A stretch of 64,000 nt of DNA from Brenneria nigrifluens DSM 30175 = ATCC 13028 (GTDB lineage Bacteria > Pseudomonadota > Gammaproteobacteria > Enterobacterales > Enterobacteriaceae), in contig NZ_CP034036.1 in NCBI RefSeq assembly GCF_005484965.1, forward strand, positions 3,658,001 to 3,722,000, read 5' to 3'. The translations under genes were made by a program, and so were the position numbers. Below, one piece after another: positions 53,301 to 62,577 of the stretch. The notes under the pieces are model-generated. The model was not told where the DNA came from and did not search any database. It saw nothing but the letters and a program-made list of their open reading frames with translations. Each line of letters begins with the position of its first letter. The stretch's first letter is position 1.

Positions 53301-53805
53301 CCAGGTAATAACGATCGGGGAAATATTGCTGATAGAACGCCAGGCACTGTTCGGCCTGCGTCTGATTGCCGCGCAGCATAAACTTGCCGACGTCGCCGTT
53401 GCGGCCGCCGGAGAGCAGCAGCAATCCGCTATTTTTCTCAATCAGCCAGTGGCGATCTATCGTCGGACCCTCGGCCCCGTAGCCGCGTTGATAAGCATGG
53501 GAAATCAGCAGCGTCAGATTCTGGTAGCCTTCATTATCCATCGCCAACAGCGTGAGATGAGCGAGTTCATCGCCCAATTCTTCGCTGGCGACGTAGACAT
53601 CCGCGCCGATAATCGGCTTGATGCCGGCGCCATGCGCGCCGCCATAAAACTTCACCAGCCCGCACAGGTTGGTGAAATCGGTAATCGCCAGCGCCGGCAT
53701 GCCCAGCGACGCCGCTTTCTTTACCAGCGGCCCGACCTTCGCCAGCCCGTCGATCATGGAATAGTCACTGTGAACACGCAGGTGAACAAAACGTGGTTCG
53801 GCCAT
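50323..53805 (-). CDS. dnaE: DNA polymerase III alpha subunit
   Basis: DnaE is the catalytic subunit of the replicative polymerase. The 1,160-residue protein has the PHP domain at the start (LRVHSDYSMIDGLAKVGPLVKKA) and the active-site acids in PDFDVDFCMEKRD near 401-403. The C-family fingers region (GPGRGSGAGSLVAYSLKITDLDP), the helix-hairpin-helix region and the OB domain near the C-terminus are all in place. It is near usual length. It lies between rnhB and accA as in E. coli. Confidence 0.98.
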   Translation of the reverse strand: MAEPRFVHLRVHSDYSMIDGLAKVGPLVKKAASLGMPALAITDFTNLCGLVKFYGGAHGAGIKPIIGADVYVASEELGDELAHLTLLAMDNEGYQNLTLLISHAYQRGYGAEGPTIDRHWLIEKNSGLLLLSGGRNGDVGKFMLRGNQTQAEQCLAFYQQYFPDRYYLELIRTGRPDEESYLHAAVELATRYGLPVVATNDVRFISEEDFDAHEIRVAIHDGYTLDDPKRPRNYSPQQYMRTEEEMCQLFADIPEGLANSVEIAKRCNVTIRLGEYFLPQFPTGDMTTEDYLVKRAKEGLEERLEFLFPDPQERAQKRLEYDERLDIELQVINQMGFPGYFLIVMEFIQWSKDNNVPVGPGRGSGAGSLVAYSLKITDLDPLQFDLLFERFLNPERVSMPDFDVDFCMEKRDLVIDHVADMYGRDAVSQIITFGTMAAKAVIRDVGRVLGHPYGFVDRISKLVPPDPGMTLEKAFAAEPQLPEIYEADEEVKALIDMARKLEGVTRNAGKHAGGVVISPTKITDFAPLYCDAEGNHPVTQFDKSDVEYAGLVKFDFLGLRTLTIIDWALEMINARRAKQGQEPIDIASIPLDDKKSFDMLQRSETTAVFQLESRGMKDLIKRLKPDCFEDMIALVALFRPGPLQSGMVDNFIDRKHGREAISYPDIEWQHESLKPVLEPTYGIILYQEQVMQIAQVLAGYTLGGADMLRRAMGKKNPVEMAKQRGGFEDGAKSRGVDGELAIKIFDLVEKFAGYGFNKSHSAAYALVSYQTLWLKAHYPAEFMAAVMTADMDNTDKVVGLVDECWRMGLKILPPDINSGLYHFHVNDDGEIVYGIGAIKGVGEGPIEAIIEARNQDGYFKELFDLCARTDIKKLNRRVLEKLIMSGAFDRLGPHRAALMNSLGDALKAADQHAKAEAIGQVDMFGVLADAPEQVEQSYSTVAPWPEQVVLDGERETLGLYLTGHPITQYLKEIERYAGGVRLKDMHPTERGKMTTAVGLVLAARVMVTKRGNRIGVCTLDDRSGRLEIMLFTDALEKYQHLLEKDRILIASGQVSFDDFSGGLKMTVRELMDISEAREKYARGLAISLTDRQIDDQLLNRLRQSLEPHRSGTIPVNLYYQREDARARLRFGAAWRITPTDALLNDLRTLVGNEQVELEFD

Positions 53806-53870
53806 CGCCAGATCCCAGAATTTATCGATTAGTCAACGCCGCACGCGGCCGCGCTGAGGGTTAATGATGA

Positions 53871-54470
53871 TTACGCCAGTCCCAGCGCCCGTTTCACCGG
53901 AGCAAAACTCCGGCGGTGAAACGCGGTGGCGCCCAAAGCCGCCAGCTTCTCGAGATGAAAAGCGGTGGGATAGCCTTTGTGCTGCGCGAAACCGTAGGCG
54001 GGGAAAAGTTTATCCAGCGCCACCATCTCGCTGTCGCGCGTCACCTTCGCCATAATGGAGGCCGCGCTGATCTCCGCCACGCGGCTATCCCCTTTCACCA
54101 CCGCCTGCGCCGGTATCGGCAAGGCAGGACAGCGATTCCCGTCGATCAACACCAAATCGGGCGTCAGCGCCAGCCCGGCCACGGCCCGCTGCATCGCCAG
54201 CATGGTGGCGTGCAGGATGTTCAAGCGGTCTATTTCCTCAGGCTCCGCCCGGCCAAGACTCCAGGAAAGCGCTTTTTCCTTTATTTCATCATACAGCGCC
54301 AGCCGGCGTTTCTCACTCAGCTGTTTTGAATCCGCCAGACCGATAATCGGCCGGGCGGGATCGAGGATCACCGCGGCGGTGACGACGGCGCCCACCAACG
54401 GGCCGCGCCCCACTTCATCAACCCCGGCGATACGGCAGTACGCCGGCGGGTAAGTAAAGGTCTCGCTCAT
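53871..54470 (-). CDS. rnhB: Ribonuclease HII
   Basis: RNase HII removes RNA primers and single ribonucleotides from DNA. The 199-residue protein has the catalytic motif AGVDEVGRGPLVGAVVTAAV (Asp16 and Glu17 equivalents). Further acidic residues are in VLIDGNRC and ASIMAKVTRD. Its start overlaps the lpxB stop by four bases. It lies upstream of dnaE with a 65-base gap. Confidence 0.96.
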   Translation of the reverse strand: MSETFTYPPAYCRIAGVDEVGRGPLVGAVVTAAVILDPARPIIGLADSKQLSEKRRLALYDEIKEKALSWSLGRAEPEEIDRLNILHATMLAMQRAVAGLALTPDLVLIDGNRCPALPIPAQAVVKGDSRVAEISAASIMAKVTRDSEMVALDKLFPAYGFAQHKGYPTAFHLEKLAALGATAFHRRSFAPVKRALGLA

Positions 54471-55615
54471 GATTTCACTAATTCCAATACGGCCTGCGCC
54501 GCCTGTTCGTCGGCATTGCAGCGAATCTGCTGGTGCAACTCCATAAAAGTGGCCTGCAGCGCGGCGGTTTTGCTTTCATCGGCCAGCCAGGGCAGCAGCG
54601 CCGCCGCCAGTTTATCCGGCGTGCAGTCGGTCTGCAGCAGTTCGCTGACCAGTTCGCGCCCGGCCAGCAGATTGGGCAGGGAGACCCAGGGCGTTTTCAC
54701 CAATCGCTGCGCCAGCCAGAAGGTGAACGGTTTCATACGATAACCCACCACCATCGGGCATTTGGCCAGCATGCACTCCAGCGCGGCGGTGCCGGAGGCC
54801 AGCAGCGCGGCGTCGCTGGCGATCATCGCTTCGCGCGCGCGCCCGTCCAGTATATGCAGCGGTAAATCAGGCGCCACGCTGTTTTTTATCCGTTCAAACT
54901 GCTCGCGACGCTTGCCGTTGACCAGCGGAACGACGATTTCCAGCGCGGGGAAACGCTGGCGCAGCAGCCGGGCGGTGTGCAGAAAATCGGCGCTGAGCAT
55001 CTCCACCTCGGCGCCGCGGCTGCCGGGGAGCAGCGCCAGACAGAGACTGCCGTCGGGGATGCCGAGCGCCGCTCTGGCCGCCTGCTTATCCGGATGCAGG
55101 GGCATGGCGTCCGCCATCGTATGGCCGATAAAACGGCAAGGCACGTTGAAACGATCGTAAAACGCTTTTTCAAAAGGAAGAAAGGCCAGCACCAGATCGG
55201 TCGCTTTGCCTATTTTGAAAACGCGTTTTTGCCGCCAGGCCCAAACGGACGGGCTGACATAGTGAATGGTGCTGATGCCGCGCCGTTTCAGCCGACCTTC
55301 CAGCGTGATGTTGAAATCCGGCGCATCAATGCCGACAAAAACGTCAGGCCGCAGTTCGCTAAAGCGCTGCGTCAAGTCCCGACGAATTTTAAGCAAACGC
55401 GGCAGGCGTTCAAGCACCTCCACGATGCCCATCACCGCCAGCTCTTCCATTTCGTACCAGGCTTCGCAGCCTTCGGCCTGCATACGCGGCCCGGCGACGC
55501 CGACGAAACGGGCATCCGGCGCCTGCGCTTTCAGCGCCCGAATCAGGCCGGCGCCGAGAATGTCGCCGGAGGTTTCCCCGGCGACCAGTCCGATAACCAA
55601 AGGACGCGGCGGCAT
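54467..55615 (-). CDS. lpxB: Lipid A disaccharide synthase
   Basis: LpxB joins UDP-2,3-diacylglucosamine and lipid X to give the lipid A disaccharide. The 382-residue GT19 enzyme shows VAGETSGDILGAGLIRALKAQAPDARFVGVAG at the start and FVGIDAPDFNITLEGRLKRRGISTIHYVSPSVWAWRQKR further on. It is preceded by lpxA at a 3-base gap and overlaps rnhB. Confidence 0.97.
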   Translation of the reverse strand: MPPRPLVIGLVAGETSGDILGAGLIRALKAQAPDARFVGVAGPRMQAEGCEAWYEMEELAVMGIVEVLERLPRLLKIRRDLTQRFSELRPDVFVGIDAPDFNITLEGRLKRRGISTIHYVSPSVWAWRQKRVFKIGKATDLVLAFLPFEKAFYDRFNVPCRFIGHTMADAMPLHPDKQAARAALGIPDGSLCLALLPGSRGAEVEMLSADFLHTARLLRQRFPALEIVVPLVNGKRREQFERIKNSVAPDLPLHILDGRAREAMIASDAALLASGTAALECMLAKCPMVVGYRMKPFTFWLAQRLVKTPWVSLPNLLAGRELVSELLQTDCTPDKLAAALLPWLADESKTAALQATFMELHQQIRCNADEQAAQAVLELVKS

Positions 55616-55618
55616 GAA

Positions 55619-56407
55619 TTAACGAATGATGCCGCGGGTAGAACGGGCAAAGAAATCGAGGAATGCCTGCACCGCCGGGTGAGCGGCCGCCAGCGCTTCG
55701 ATTTCCGGTTTTACCTCGTCCAGCGTTTTACCGCTGCGGTAAATCAGCTTGTAGGCGTTACGGATGGCGTGCTGGGTCTCTTTCTCGAAACCGCGGCGCT
55801 TCAACCCTTCGATGTTCAGACCGAACGGCGTGGCGTGATTCCCCTGCGCAATCACGTAGGGAGGCACATCCTGCGCCACGCCGGAACATCCGCCGACCAT
55901 GACGTGCGCGCCGATGATGCAGAATTGATGCACCGCCGTCATACCGCCGATGATGGCGAAATCATCAACGGAGACGTGCCCGCCCAGCGTGGCGTTATTG
56001 GCCAGGATACAACGATCGCCAATCACGCAGTCATGGGCGATATGGGTGTTGATCATCAGCAGATTATCGCTGCCGACTTTGGTCAACCCACCGCCTTGCT
56101 CGGTGCCACGATGAATAGTGACGCTCTCGCGTATACGGTTACGATCGCCGACCTCAACGCGAGTCGGCTCTCCTGCGTACTTCAGATCCTGATTCACTTC
56201 GCCAATCGAGGCGAACTGATAGATTTCGTTGTCGCGGCCAATCTTGGTGATGCCGTTAACCACAACGTGCGACTTCAGAACAGTACCCGCACCGATCTCG
56301 ACCTGAGAACCGATGTAGCAGAATGGGCCAATATGCACATTGGCGCCAATGATAGCGCCATCTTCAACGATGGAGCTGGGATGAACAAAGGCGGTTTGAT
56401 CAATCAC
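55619..56407 (-). CDS. lpxA: UDP-N-acetylglucosamine acyltransferase
   Basis: LpxA puts a hydroxyacyl chain on UDP-GlcNAc, the first step of lipid A synthesis. The 262-residue left-handed beta-helix protein has the family repeats and the catalytic His in GMTAVHQFCIIG. I place the start at a GTG at 56,407, encoding VIDQTAFVHPSS, four bases past the fabZ stop, which gives the E. coli length. An ATG reading from 56,434 is inside fabZ and adds nine residues. Confidence 0.96.
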   Translation of the reverse strand: MIDQTAFVHPSSIVEDGAIIGANVHIGPFCYIGSQVEIGAGTVLKSHVVVNGITKIGRDNEIYQFASIGEVNQDLKYAGEPTRVEVGDRNRIRESVTIHRGTEQGGGLTKVGSDNLLMINTHIAHDCVIGDRCILANNATLGGHVSVDDFAIIGGMTAVHQFCIIGAHVMVGGCSGVAQDVPPYVIAQGNHATPFGLNIEGLKRRGFEKETQHAIRNAYKLIYRSGKTLDEVKPEIEALAAAHPAVQAFLDFFARSTRGIIR

Positions 56408-56411
56408 GTTA

Positions 56412-56867
56412 TCAGGCCTCCCGACGACGAGCACACATCATTGACGCTTCACAGGCTATTTCACCATCGACTTTGGCGACACCCTTAAAGCGTGCAACGC
56501 CGCGACGCTCTTTGATAAATTCGACCTCAAGGATCATTTGATCCCCCGGCTGTACGGGGCGTTTAAAGCGCGCCTCGTCAATGGCCGCAAAGTAATACAG
56601 TTCCCCCGGCTCCAGCCTGCCGACGCTTTTAAACGCCAGAATGCCCGTGGCCTGCGCCATGGCTTCCAGAATCAGCACTCCGGGGAAGATAGGTTTGCCC
56701 GGGAAATGTCCCTGAAAGAAGGGCTCATTGAAAGAGACATTTTTCACCGCCCGTAAAAACTTTCCTTTTTCGAAATCCAGCACGCGGTCAACCAGTAAAA
56801 ACGGAAACCGGTGAGGTAATAATTCTAAGATCTCTTCAATATGCAGAGTATGAGTGTCAGTAGTCAA
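56412..56867 (-). CDS. fabZ: 3-hydroxyacyl-ACP dehydratase FabZ
   Basis: FabZ dehydrates hydroxyacyl-ACP in fatty-acid elongation and competes with LpxA for substrate. The protein has the active-site His in FFQGHFPGKPIFPG and the Glu in LILEAMAQ. The start is a TTG at 56,867 behind AGGAAGAG, as in E. coli; it gives about 151 residues. A longer ATG reading from 56,885 runs through this ribosome site. Confidence 0.95.
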   Translation of the reverse strand: MTTDTHTLHIEEILELLPHRFPFLLVDRVLDFEKGKFLRAVKNVSFNEPFFQGHFPGKPIFPGVLILEAMAQATGILAFKSVGRLEPGELYYFAAIDEARFKRPVQPGDQMILEVEFIKERRGVARFKGVAKVDGEIACEASMMCARRREA

Positions 56868-57075
56868 AATACTCTTCCTGTCCATAAAACTGATGCCATC
56901 AACAACACGGCCTGCTCAGACCCCAAAAGGGGGATCTTCAGGCAGGCCGCAAATAAGGATTAGTGCACAGGTGCGCGAAACGCTATTCAATAACCAAGCA
57001 CTATTTTCTCACACCCGAACTTTTCGTTTACGTCCGGACTATGCGTTTTCACCTAATCAGACAAAACGCCGGTGG
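56868..57075. other. lpxD-fabZ intergenic region with an interrupted hairpin
   Basis: This 208-base gap is longer than its neighbours. It contains CGGCCTGC at 56,908-56,915 pairing with GCAGGCCG at 56,942-56,949, with CCCC and GGGG forming an inner stem. It could be a terminator-like or processing structure in the transcript. The fabZ ribosome site lies at its left end. Confidence 0.5.
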
Positions 57076-58098
57076 CTAGCTTTTATCAATTTTTCGCTCA
57101 ACGGCTTTTAACCGCTTGCTTATATCGTCAATATTCATCACCAACGCGGCGGTCTTGCGCCAAACTTTATTGGGCTGCAAAGGAATGCCAGAAGAGTATA
57201 CCCCAGGTTCGGTAATTGGTCTCATAACCATGCCCATTCCCGTCACCGTGACTTTATCGCAGATCTCCATGTGGCCATTGATCACACTGGCGCCGCCAAT
57301 CATACAATAACGCCCGATTTTCAGGCTGCCGGCCATAATGACGCCGCCGGCAACGGCCGTATTGTCGCCAATCACCACGTTGTGAGCAATCTGACATTGA
57401 TTATCGATAATCACCCCATTGCCGACTATCGTATCATCCAGCGCGCCGCGATCGATGGTGGTGCTGGCGCCGATTTCCACCCGATCGCCGATTCTCACCG
57501 TGCCCAATTGCGGGATCTTGATCCAGTTGCCGCGATCGTTGGCATAGCCAAAACCGTCGGAGCCGATAACCGCGCCCGATTGAATCAGGCACTGTTGGCC
57601 GATTTCAACGTTGTGGTACACCGTTACGTTCGCCCACAGACGGGTGCCGGCGCCGATACGCGCATTTTTACCGATAAAACAGCCCGCCCCGATGCTTACG
57701 CCATCACCCAGCCGCGCGCCGGCTTCGATGACGGCGTTGGCGCCGACGGCGACCTGCCGCCCCAGAACGGCATCCGCGGCGATAACCGCGCTGGGCGCGA
57801 TATCGCTGGCCGGGGCCGGAGTAGTATCCATAAGTTGCGCCATACGCGCATAGGTAAGATAAGGATTTTTAACTACCAGCGCCGCTGCCTGGCAATAAGG
57901 CAGATCCGCCTCCGTCAGCACCACCGCGGAAGCCTGGGTTTCCGCCAGTTGCTGACGATAGCGGCTGTCGGACAGAAACGTAATCTGTCCGGACTTTGCT
58001 GAATGCATAGAAGCAACGCCGGTGATGACAACGCTGCCATCACCGTGTAATTGCGCATCCAACTGCTGTGCCAAAGCATCCAGTCGAATCGAATACAT
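57076..58098 (-). CDS. lpxD: UDP-3-O-(3-hydroxymyristoyl)glucosamine N-acyltransferase
   Basis: LpxD adds the N-linked acyl chain to the lipid A precursor. The 340-residue protein has the N-terminal uridine-binding domain (MYSIRLDALAQQLDAQLHG) and the hexapeptide helix with the catalytic His in NQCQIAHNVVIG. It lies downstream of skp with a 3-base gap. Confidence 0.97.
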   Translation of the reverse strand: MYSIRLDALAQQLDAQLHGDGSVVITGVASMHSAKSGQITFLSDSRYRQQLAETQASAVVLTEADLPYCQAAALVVKNPYLTYARMAQLMDTTPAPASDIAPSAVIAADAVLGRQVAVGANAVIEAGARLGDGVSIGAGCFIGKNARIGAGTRLWANVTVYHNVEIGQQCLIQSGAVIGSDGFGYANDRGNWIKIPQLGTVRIGDRVEIGASTTIDRGALDDTIVGNGVIIDNQCQIAHNVVIGDNTAVAGGVIMAGSLKIGRYCMIGGASVINGHMEICDKVTVTGMGMVMRPITEPGVYSSGIPLQPNKVWRKTAALVMNIDDISKRLKAVERKIDKS

Positions 58099-58101
58099 GT
58101 A

Positions 58102-58599
58102 TTATTTAACCTGTTTCAGCACGTCGGCGGTAATGTCTTTGGCATTGGCGGCATAGGCTACCGCGTTAGCATCGATCACCACATCATAGCCTTCTTTGCT
58201 GGCAACGGATTTTACCGCATCCTGAATACGACTCAGGATTTTGTTGCGCTCTTCCATCTGGCGACGGCGATTGTCCTGATCAAATGCCTGCGCTTTAGTG
58301 GAGAACTGCTCGCGCTGCGTCATGATGTCTTTTTCCATTTTATTGCGATCGCTCGCTTTCATGGTAGAGCTATCACGTTGCAGACGCTGCATTTTGGTTT
58401 GCAAATCTTTTTCCAATGATTGCAATTCAGAAGCGCGGCCTTTGAACTCGTTTTCCAGTTGACGAGCTACCGTTTCACGCTGCGGCAACTGTTGGAAAAT
58501 GCTGGATACGTTAACGACGGCAATCTTGTCAGCGGCCTGAACGCTGGCTGAAGCAGCCAATGCTAATCCGAGGCCTGCGGCACACAACCACTTTTTCAC
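58102..58599 (-). CDS. skp: Periplasmic chaperone Skp
   Basis: Skp holds unfolded outer-membrane proteins in the periplasm before delivery to BAM. The 165-residue protein has a signal peptide (MKKWLCAAGLGLALAASASVQA) and the long tentacle helices (SLEKDLQTKMQRLQRDSSTMKASDRNKMEKDIMTQREQF). It follows bamA by 120 bases and precedes lpxD by 3. Confidence 0.96.
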   Translation of the reverse strand: MKKWLCAAGLGLALAASASVQAADKIAVVNVSSIFQQLPQRETVARQLENEFKGRASELQSLEKDLQTKMQRLQRDSSTMKASDRNKMEKDIMTQREQFSTKAQAFDQDNRRRQMEERNKILSRIQDAVKSVASKEGYDVVIDANAVAYAANAKDITADVLKQVK

Positions 58600-58719
58600 T
58601 ATAAACTCCTCAACCTAACCGTTTGTGTCTTAACACGTTGATGTGCATAGCGTCATGGCATTGATGCACAGACCATGCCCGCCATGCGACTTGTCTTACA
58701 TACGTTTACCGACGCCGCC

Positions 58720-61155
58720 TTACCAGGTTTTGCCGATATTAAACTGGAACTGCTCCGACTTATCCCCATCGTACTTTTTAACCGGCTGGGCATAGGAGAA
58801 GACCAGCGGCCCAAGCGGCGACATCCATTGCAGGGCGATGCCGCTGGAAACGCGGAAATTGTCGGCCTTGCCATAATCAGGGACACCCGCATCAATGGTT
58901 GCCTGGGTGTTTTCCCAGTTGGTATCCCATACCGTACCGCCGTCGATAAAGAACGAGGTACGCACCGAGTTGGCATACTTCTCGCTGATAAACGGCGTCG
59001 GCACAATCAGTTCCGCGCTCAATACCGCCATGGCGTTACCGCCCACCGCGTCGTCCAGATTGTCCGCATCGATCGGGCAATTCGCATAAGAGCCCGGTAA
59101 TGACGCCGTCGGGCATTTATAGTACGCCGCCTTAGGCCCAATGGTATTGGACTGGAAGCCACGCACGGTGCTCGAACCGCCGGCATAGAAGTTATCGTAG
59201 AACGGCACTTCCTTGCCCCCCAGACCGTCGGCGTAACCGGCGCGGGCACGCCCCATCAGCACCCAGTTACGGTTTTCGCTCAGCGGGAAGTAGCTGGCCG
59301 AATCAAACGTCAGTTTGTAGTATTCGTTGTCTGAACCAGGAATGGTGACTTTGGCGTTGGCCGACGCACGGGTGCCCGAGGTCGGGAAGTAGCCGCGGTC
59401 CAGATTATTGTAGCTCCAGCCGGTATTGAGGAAGAAATCGTTGGCGCTGAAGTCCGCACTGGATTTATCGCTTTCGCCAACTACTTCCGGTTTGACGCCG
59501 ACCGAATCCAGATAGCGCCACATCGCCACCTGCGGCCTCATATCCGACAGGTCGTTATGGACGTAATCCACTCCCAGACGCAGCGAGTTGTTCTCGTTTA
59601 TCGGGAAGCCCAGGGTACTGCCGATACCGTAGCTGGTATTGGTATAGTCGGACAGATCCGCGTCGTACGCTTCAAACTTGTTGTAGAAGATACGACCGCC
59701 TAGGCTGACGCCGTCCACCGTGAAGTACGGGTCGGTCAGAGAGAGCTCGACGTAGGTCTGGTAGTCGTTTCGCGTCCCGCTGATGCCAACGGAATTCCCG
59801 GTACCCAACCAGTTATCCTGCTGCACGCCGGCCTGGAAGCTGACGCCGCTTTCCGTCCCGAAGCCCACGCCGAAGTTGAATGTCCCGGTGTTGCGCTCTT
59901 TGACCTTATAGGTCACGTCGACCTGGTCGGCGGTGCCGGGAACGCGCTGCGTTTCCACATCGACGCTTTCAAAGTACCCTAACCGATTCAGACGCTCTTT
60001 ACCCTGTTCAACCAGATCGTTGCCCAGCCAGCCGCCTTCCATCTGGCGCATTTCACGGCGCAGCACGGAATCTTTGGAGGTATCGTTACCGTCGAAACGG
60101 ATGCGTCGAACATAGAACCTATTACCGGCATCAACGTTGATATCAAGCCTGACGCTTTTGTCGGCGTCATTGATTTCTGGCTGGGTCACCACGCGCGGAT
60201 AAGCGTAGCCGTAACGGCCCAGCAGCTTCTTGATATCCTCTTCCATGCGGGTAACCTTGGCGCCGTTATACAGTTCGCCCGGCTCGATTTTCGTCAGCCC
60301 TTCGATTTCCGCGGAATGGCCGGCCAGGTTCCCCCTGACGGCAACGCCGGAAAGTTTGTATTGATCGCCTTCCGTCAGGTTGATGGTAATGTAGATGCCC
60401 TTTTTATCGGGCGTCAGGCTGACCTGGGTGGAATCGATGTTAAAGCGGGCATAGCCGCGATCCAGATAAAAACTGCGCAGCGTTTCGAGGTCGCCGGACA
60501 GCTTCTGCTTCTGATATTTGCGATCGCCGACCACGTTCCACCACGGTACTTCATCCCGCAGTTGGAAACGCGAAATCAACTCGTCGGAGCTGAATGCCTT
60601 GTTGCCGACGATATTGATTTGCTGAATCTTGGCGGAGACCCCTTCGGTAAACACCAGCTTCAGATCGACGCGGTTACGCGGCAGCGGCGTGACGACGGCC
60701 TTTACCGAGGCGCTGTATTTACCGACGCTATAGTAGAAATCCTCCAACCCTTTCTCGATGGTGGAAAGCGCGGTACGGTCCAGCGCCTCGCCCACCCGCA
60801 CGCCGGAAGCTTCCAGATTCTCTTTCAGCATGTCGTCTTTCACCGACTTGTTGCCGGAAAACGTCATGCTGGCGATCGTCGGGCGCTCCTTGACCTGCAC
60901 AATCAGCGTTTCGCCGTCGCGCAGGACGCGGACATCCTCAAAATTTCCGGTAGCGAACAAAGCACGGATGGTATTACCGATATCATCATCACTGACGGTA
61001 TCACCAACACGGACTGGCATACTGAGTAATGCCGCTCCGACGGCAACCCGTTGCAGGCCCTCGAAATGAATGTCCTTCACTACGAACCCGTCTGCACCGT
61101 ATACGGTGGCGCTGCTGAACAGCAGCGACGCTATGAGCAACTTTTTCATCGCCAT
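58720..61155 (-). CDS. bamA: Outer-membrane protein assembly factor BamA
   Basis: BamA is the central barrel of the BAM machine that inserts outer-membrane proteins. The 811-residue protein has the signal peptide ending ATVYGA, five POTRA domains and the C-terminal barrel with VRGFQ (loop 6 signature) and ending QFQFNIGKTW. The extracellular loop after AYY is shorter and different from E. coli. It follows rseP and is followed by skp. Confidence 0.97.
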   Translation of the reverse strand: MAMKKLLIASLLFSSATVYGADGFVVKDIHFEGLQRVAVGAALLSMPVRVGDTVSDDDIGNTIRALFATGNFEDVRVLRDGETLIVQVKERPTIASMTFSGNKSVKDDMLKENLEASGVRVGEALDRTALSTIEKGLEDFYYSVGKYSASVKAVVTPLPRNRVDLKLVFTEGVSAKIQQINIVGNKAFSSDELISRFQLRDEVPWWNVVGDRKYQKQKLSGDLETLRSFYLDRGYARFNIDSTQVSLTPDKKGIYITINLTEGDQYKLSGVAVRGNLAGHSAEIEGLTKIEPGELYNGAKVTRMEEDIKKLLGRYGYAYPRVVTQPEINDADKSVRLDINVDAGNRFYVRRIRFDGNDTSKDSVLRREMRQMEGGWLGNDLVEQGKERLNRLGYFESVDVETQRVPGTADQVDVTYKVKERNTGTFNFGVGFGTESGVSFQAGVQQDNWLGTGNSVGISGTRNDYQTYVELSLTDPYFTVDGVSLGGRIFYNKFEAYDADLSDYTNTSYGIGSTLGFPINENNSLRLGVDYVHNDLSDMRPQVAMWRYLDSVGVKPEVVGESDKSSADFSANDFFLNTGWSYNNLDRGYFPTSGTRASANAKVTIPGSDNEYYKLTFDSASYFPLSENRNWVLMGRARAGYADGLGGKEVPFYDNFYAGGSSTVRGFQSNTIGPKAAYYKCPTASLPGSYANCPIDADNLDDAVGGNAMAVLSAELIVPTPFISEKYANSVRTSFFIDGGTVWDTNWENTQATIDAGVPDYGKADNFRVSSGIALQWMSPLGPLVFSYAQPVKKYDGDKSEQFQFNIGKTW

Positions 61156-61190
61156 CGTTGTTATGCGTTTTTCCTAACCTAATCCCACGC

Positions 61191-62555
61191 CTACAGGCGG
61201 GAGAAATCATTGAAAAGTGCGAGTCCCATTAACAACATCAGCAATACTGTACCAATGCGGTAGCTAACGTCCTGCACACGCTCAGAAACCGGCCTGCCCT
61301 GCAGTTTTTCGACCGCCAGAAAGAGCAGGTGTCCACCATCCAGCACCGGCAATGGGAACAGATTGATAATCCCCAGATTGACGCTGATTAACGCCAGAAA
61401 CATCAGATAATAGATCAATCCGTAATCCGCCGACATTCCCGCCCCCTGAGCAATCGAAATCGGACCGCTCAGGTTATTCAGCTTAACATCACCCGTAACC
61501 AGTTTTACCAACATACTGACGGTCAACTTCATCAGTTGCCAGGTTTTGTCCGTCGCCTGATAGATGGCGCTAAACGGCCCATACTGACGTACCGTTCGGT
61601 ATTCCTCAGGAAGCGGCGCCACGCTGGGCATCACTCCCGCCAGTCCTTCAACTCTGCCATTGCCGACGGATTTGCCCACGGGCGTCAACGTCAAAGGCAA
61701 GGTTATCCCGCCCCGCTCCACCTCCAGCGCGATGTCCCGGCCGGGATTATCGCGCACGGCGGTAACAAAAACGTTCCAGTGGGTTAAAACCTCTCCGCCG
61801 ACTTTAACGATCCTGTCCCCGGCTTGTAAACCCGCTTTTTCCGCCGCCGACCCCGGTTGTACCTGGGTGAGTACCGCCTCAACCTGCGGCCCCCGGGGAA
61901 CCATCCCCAGCGAGGTAACGGGATCCTGTTTATCCGGCTCAAACTGCCAGTTGCGCAGATCCAGCGTTTTGTGCGCTATCCGGGCGGACTGGCCGGCGCC
62001 GAAGGGCGCCGTGCCCAGCACCACTTCATCGTCGCCGATTTTGCCAATCAGCGCCAGACGCGCCGTATCCCAATCAGGCGTTTCGATACCGTCAACCGAC
62101 TTTAGTTCAATCCCGGCTGATATTTCAGCCTGCGCGGCGATGGAATCGGGCAATATTTCCCCCACCACCGGACGAACGCCGGGTACCCCGATAATAAACA
62201 CCAGCCAATAGACGACGATGGCCAACAGGAAATTGGCGACGGGTCCCGCGCTGACGATAGCGGCACGCTGCCAGACCGTCTTGCTATTAAATGATTGATG
62301 ACGAAATTCCGGCGCCACGGTATCGACGCGCTCGTCGAGCATTTTGACATAACCGCCCAGCGGAATTAAGGCGATAACGTATTCAGTGCCGAGTTTATCA
62401 CGACGGCGCCATAGCGCCCGGCCGAAGCCGACGGAAAAACGTTCAACCTTTACGCCGCAGCGACGAGCCACCCAGAAGTGGCCGAACTCATGCACGGTGA
62501 TCAACACACCCAGTGCGATGATAAATGCGGCCAGGCTCCAGAGGAAATTCATCAT
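61191..62555 (-). CDS. rseP: Sigma-E regulator protease RseP
   Basis: RseP is the site-2 intramembrane protease that cuts the anti-sigma factor RseA. The 454-residue protein has the zinc motif HEFGH at residues 22-26, which fits the start at 62,555 exactly. Two PDZ domains and the LDG motif (FPLPVLDGGHLLFL) follow. It is between cdsA and bamA as in E. coli. Confidence 0.97.
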   Translation of the reverse strand: MMNFLWSLAAFIIALGVLITVHEFGHFWVARRCGVKVERFSVGFGRALWRRRDKLGTEYVIALIPLGGYVKMLDERVDTVAPEFRHQSFNSKTVWQRAAIVSAGPVANFLLAIVVYWLVFIIGVPGVRPVVGEILPDSIAAQAEISAGIELKSVDGIETPDWDTARLALIGKIGDDEVVLGTAPFGAGQSARIAHKTLDLRNWQFEPDKQDPVTSLGMVPRGPQVEAVLTQVQPGSAAEKAGLQAGDRIVKVGGEVLTHWNVFVTAVRDNPGRDIALEVERGGITLPLTLTPVGKSVGNGRVEGLAGVMPSVAPLPEEYRTVRQYGPFSAIYQATDKTWQLMKLTVSMLVKLVTGDVKLNNLSGPISIAQGAGMSADYGLIYYLMFLALISVNLGIINLFPLPVLDGGHLLFLAVEKLQGRPVSERVQDVSYRIGTVLLMLLMGLALFNDFSRL

Positions 62556-62577
62556 AAATAATCCCTAACGCCTCATC

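Noticed and set aside
50323..56488. Long plus-strand open frames (up to 550 codons) opposite dnaE, lpxB and lpxA
   Set aside because: They are antisense to highly conserved genes, in GC-rich sequence where such frames arise by codon bias, and they have no family resemblance.
58642..58670. TGTGCAT/ATGCACA inverted repeat between bamA and skp
   Set aside because: The stem is seven bases with a 15-base loop and no T-run. It may be chance.
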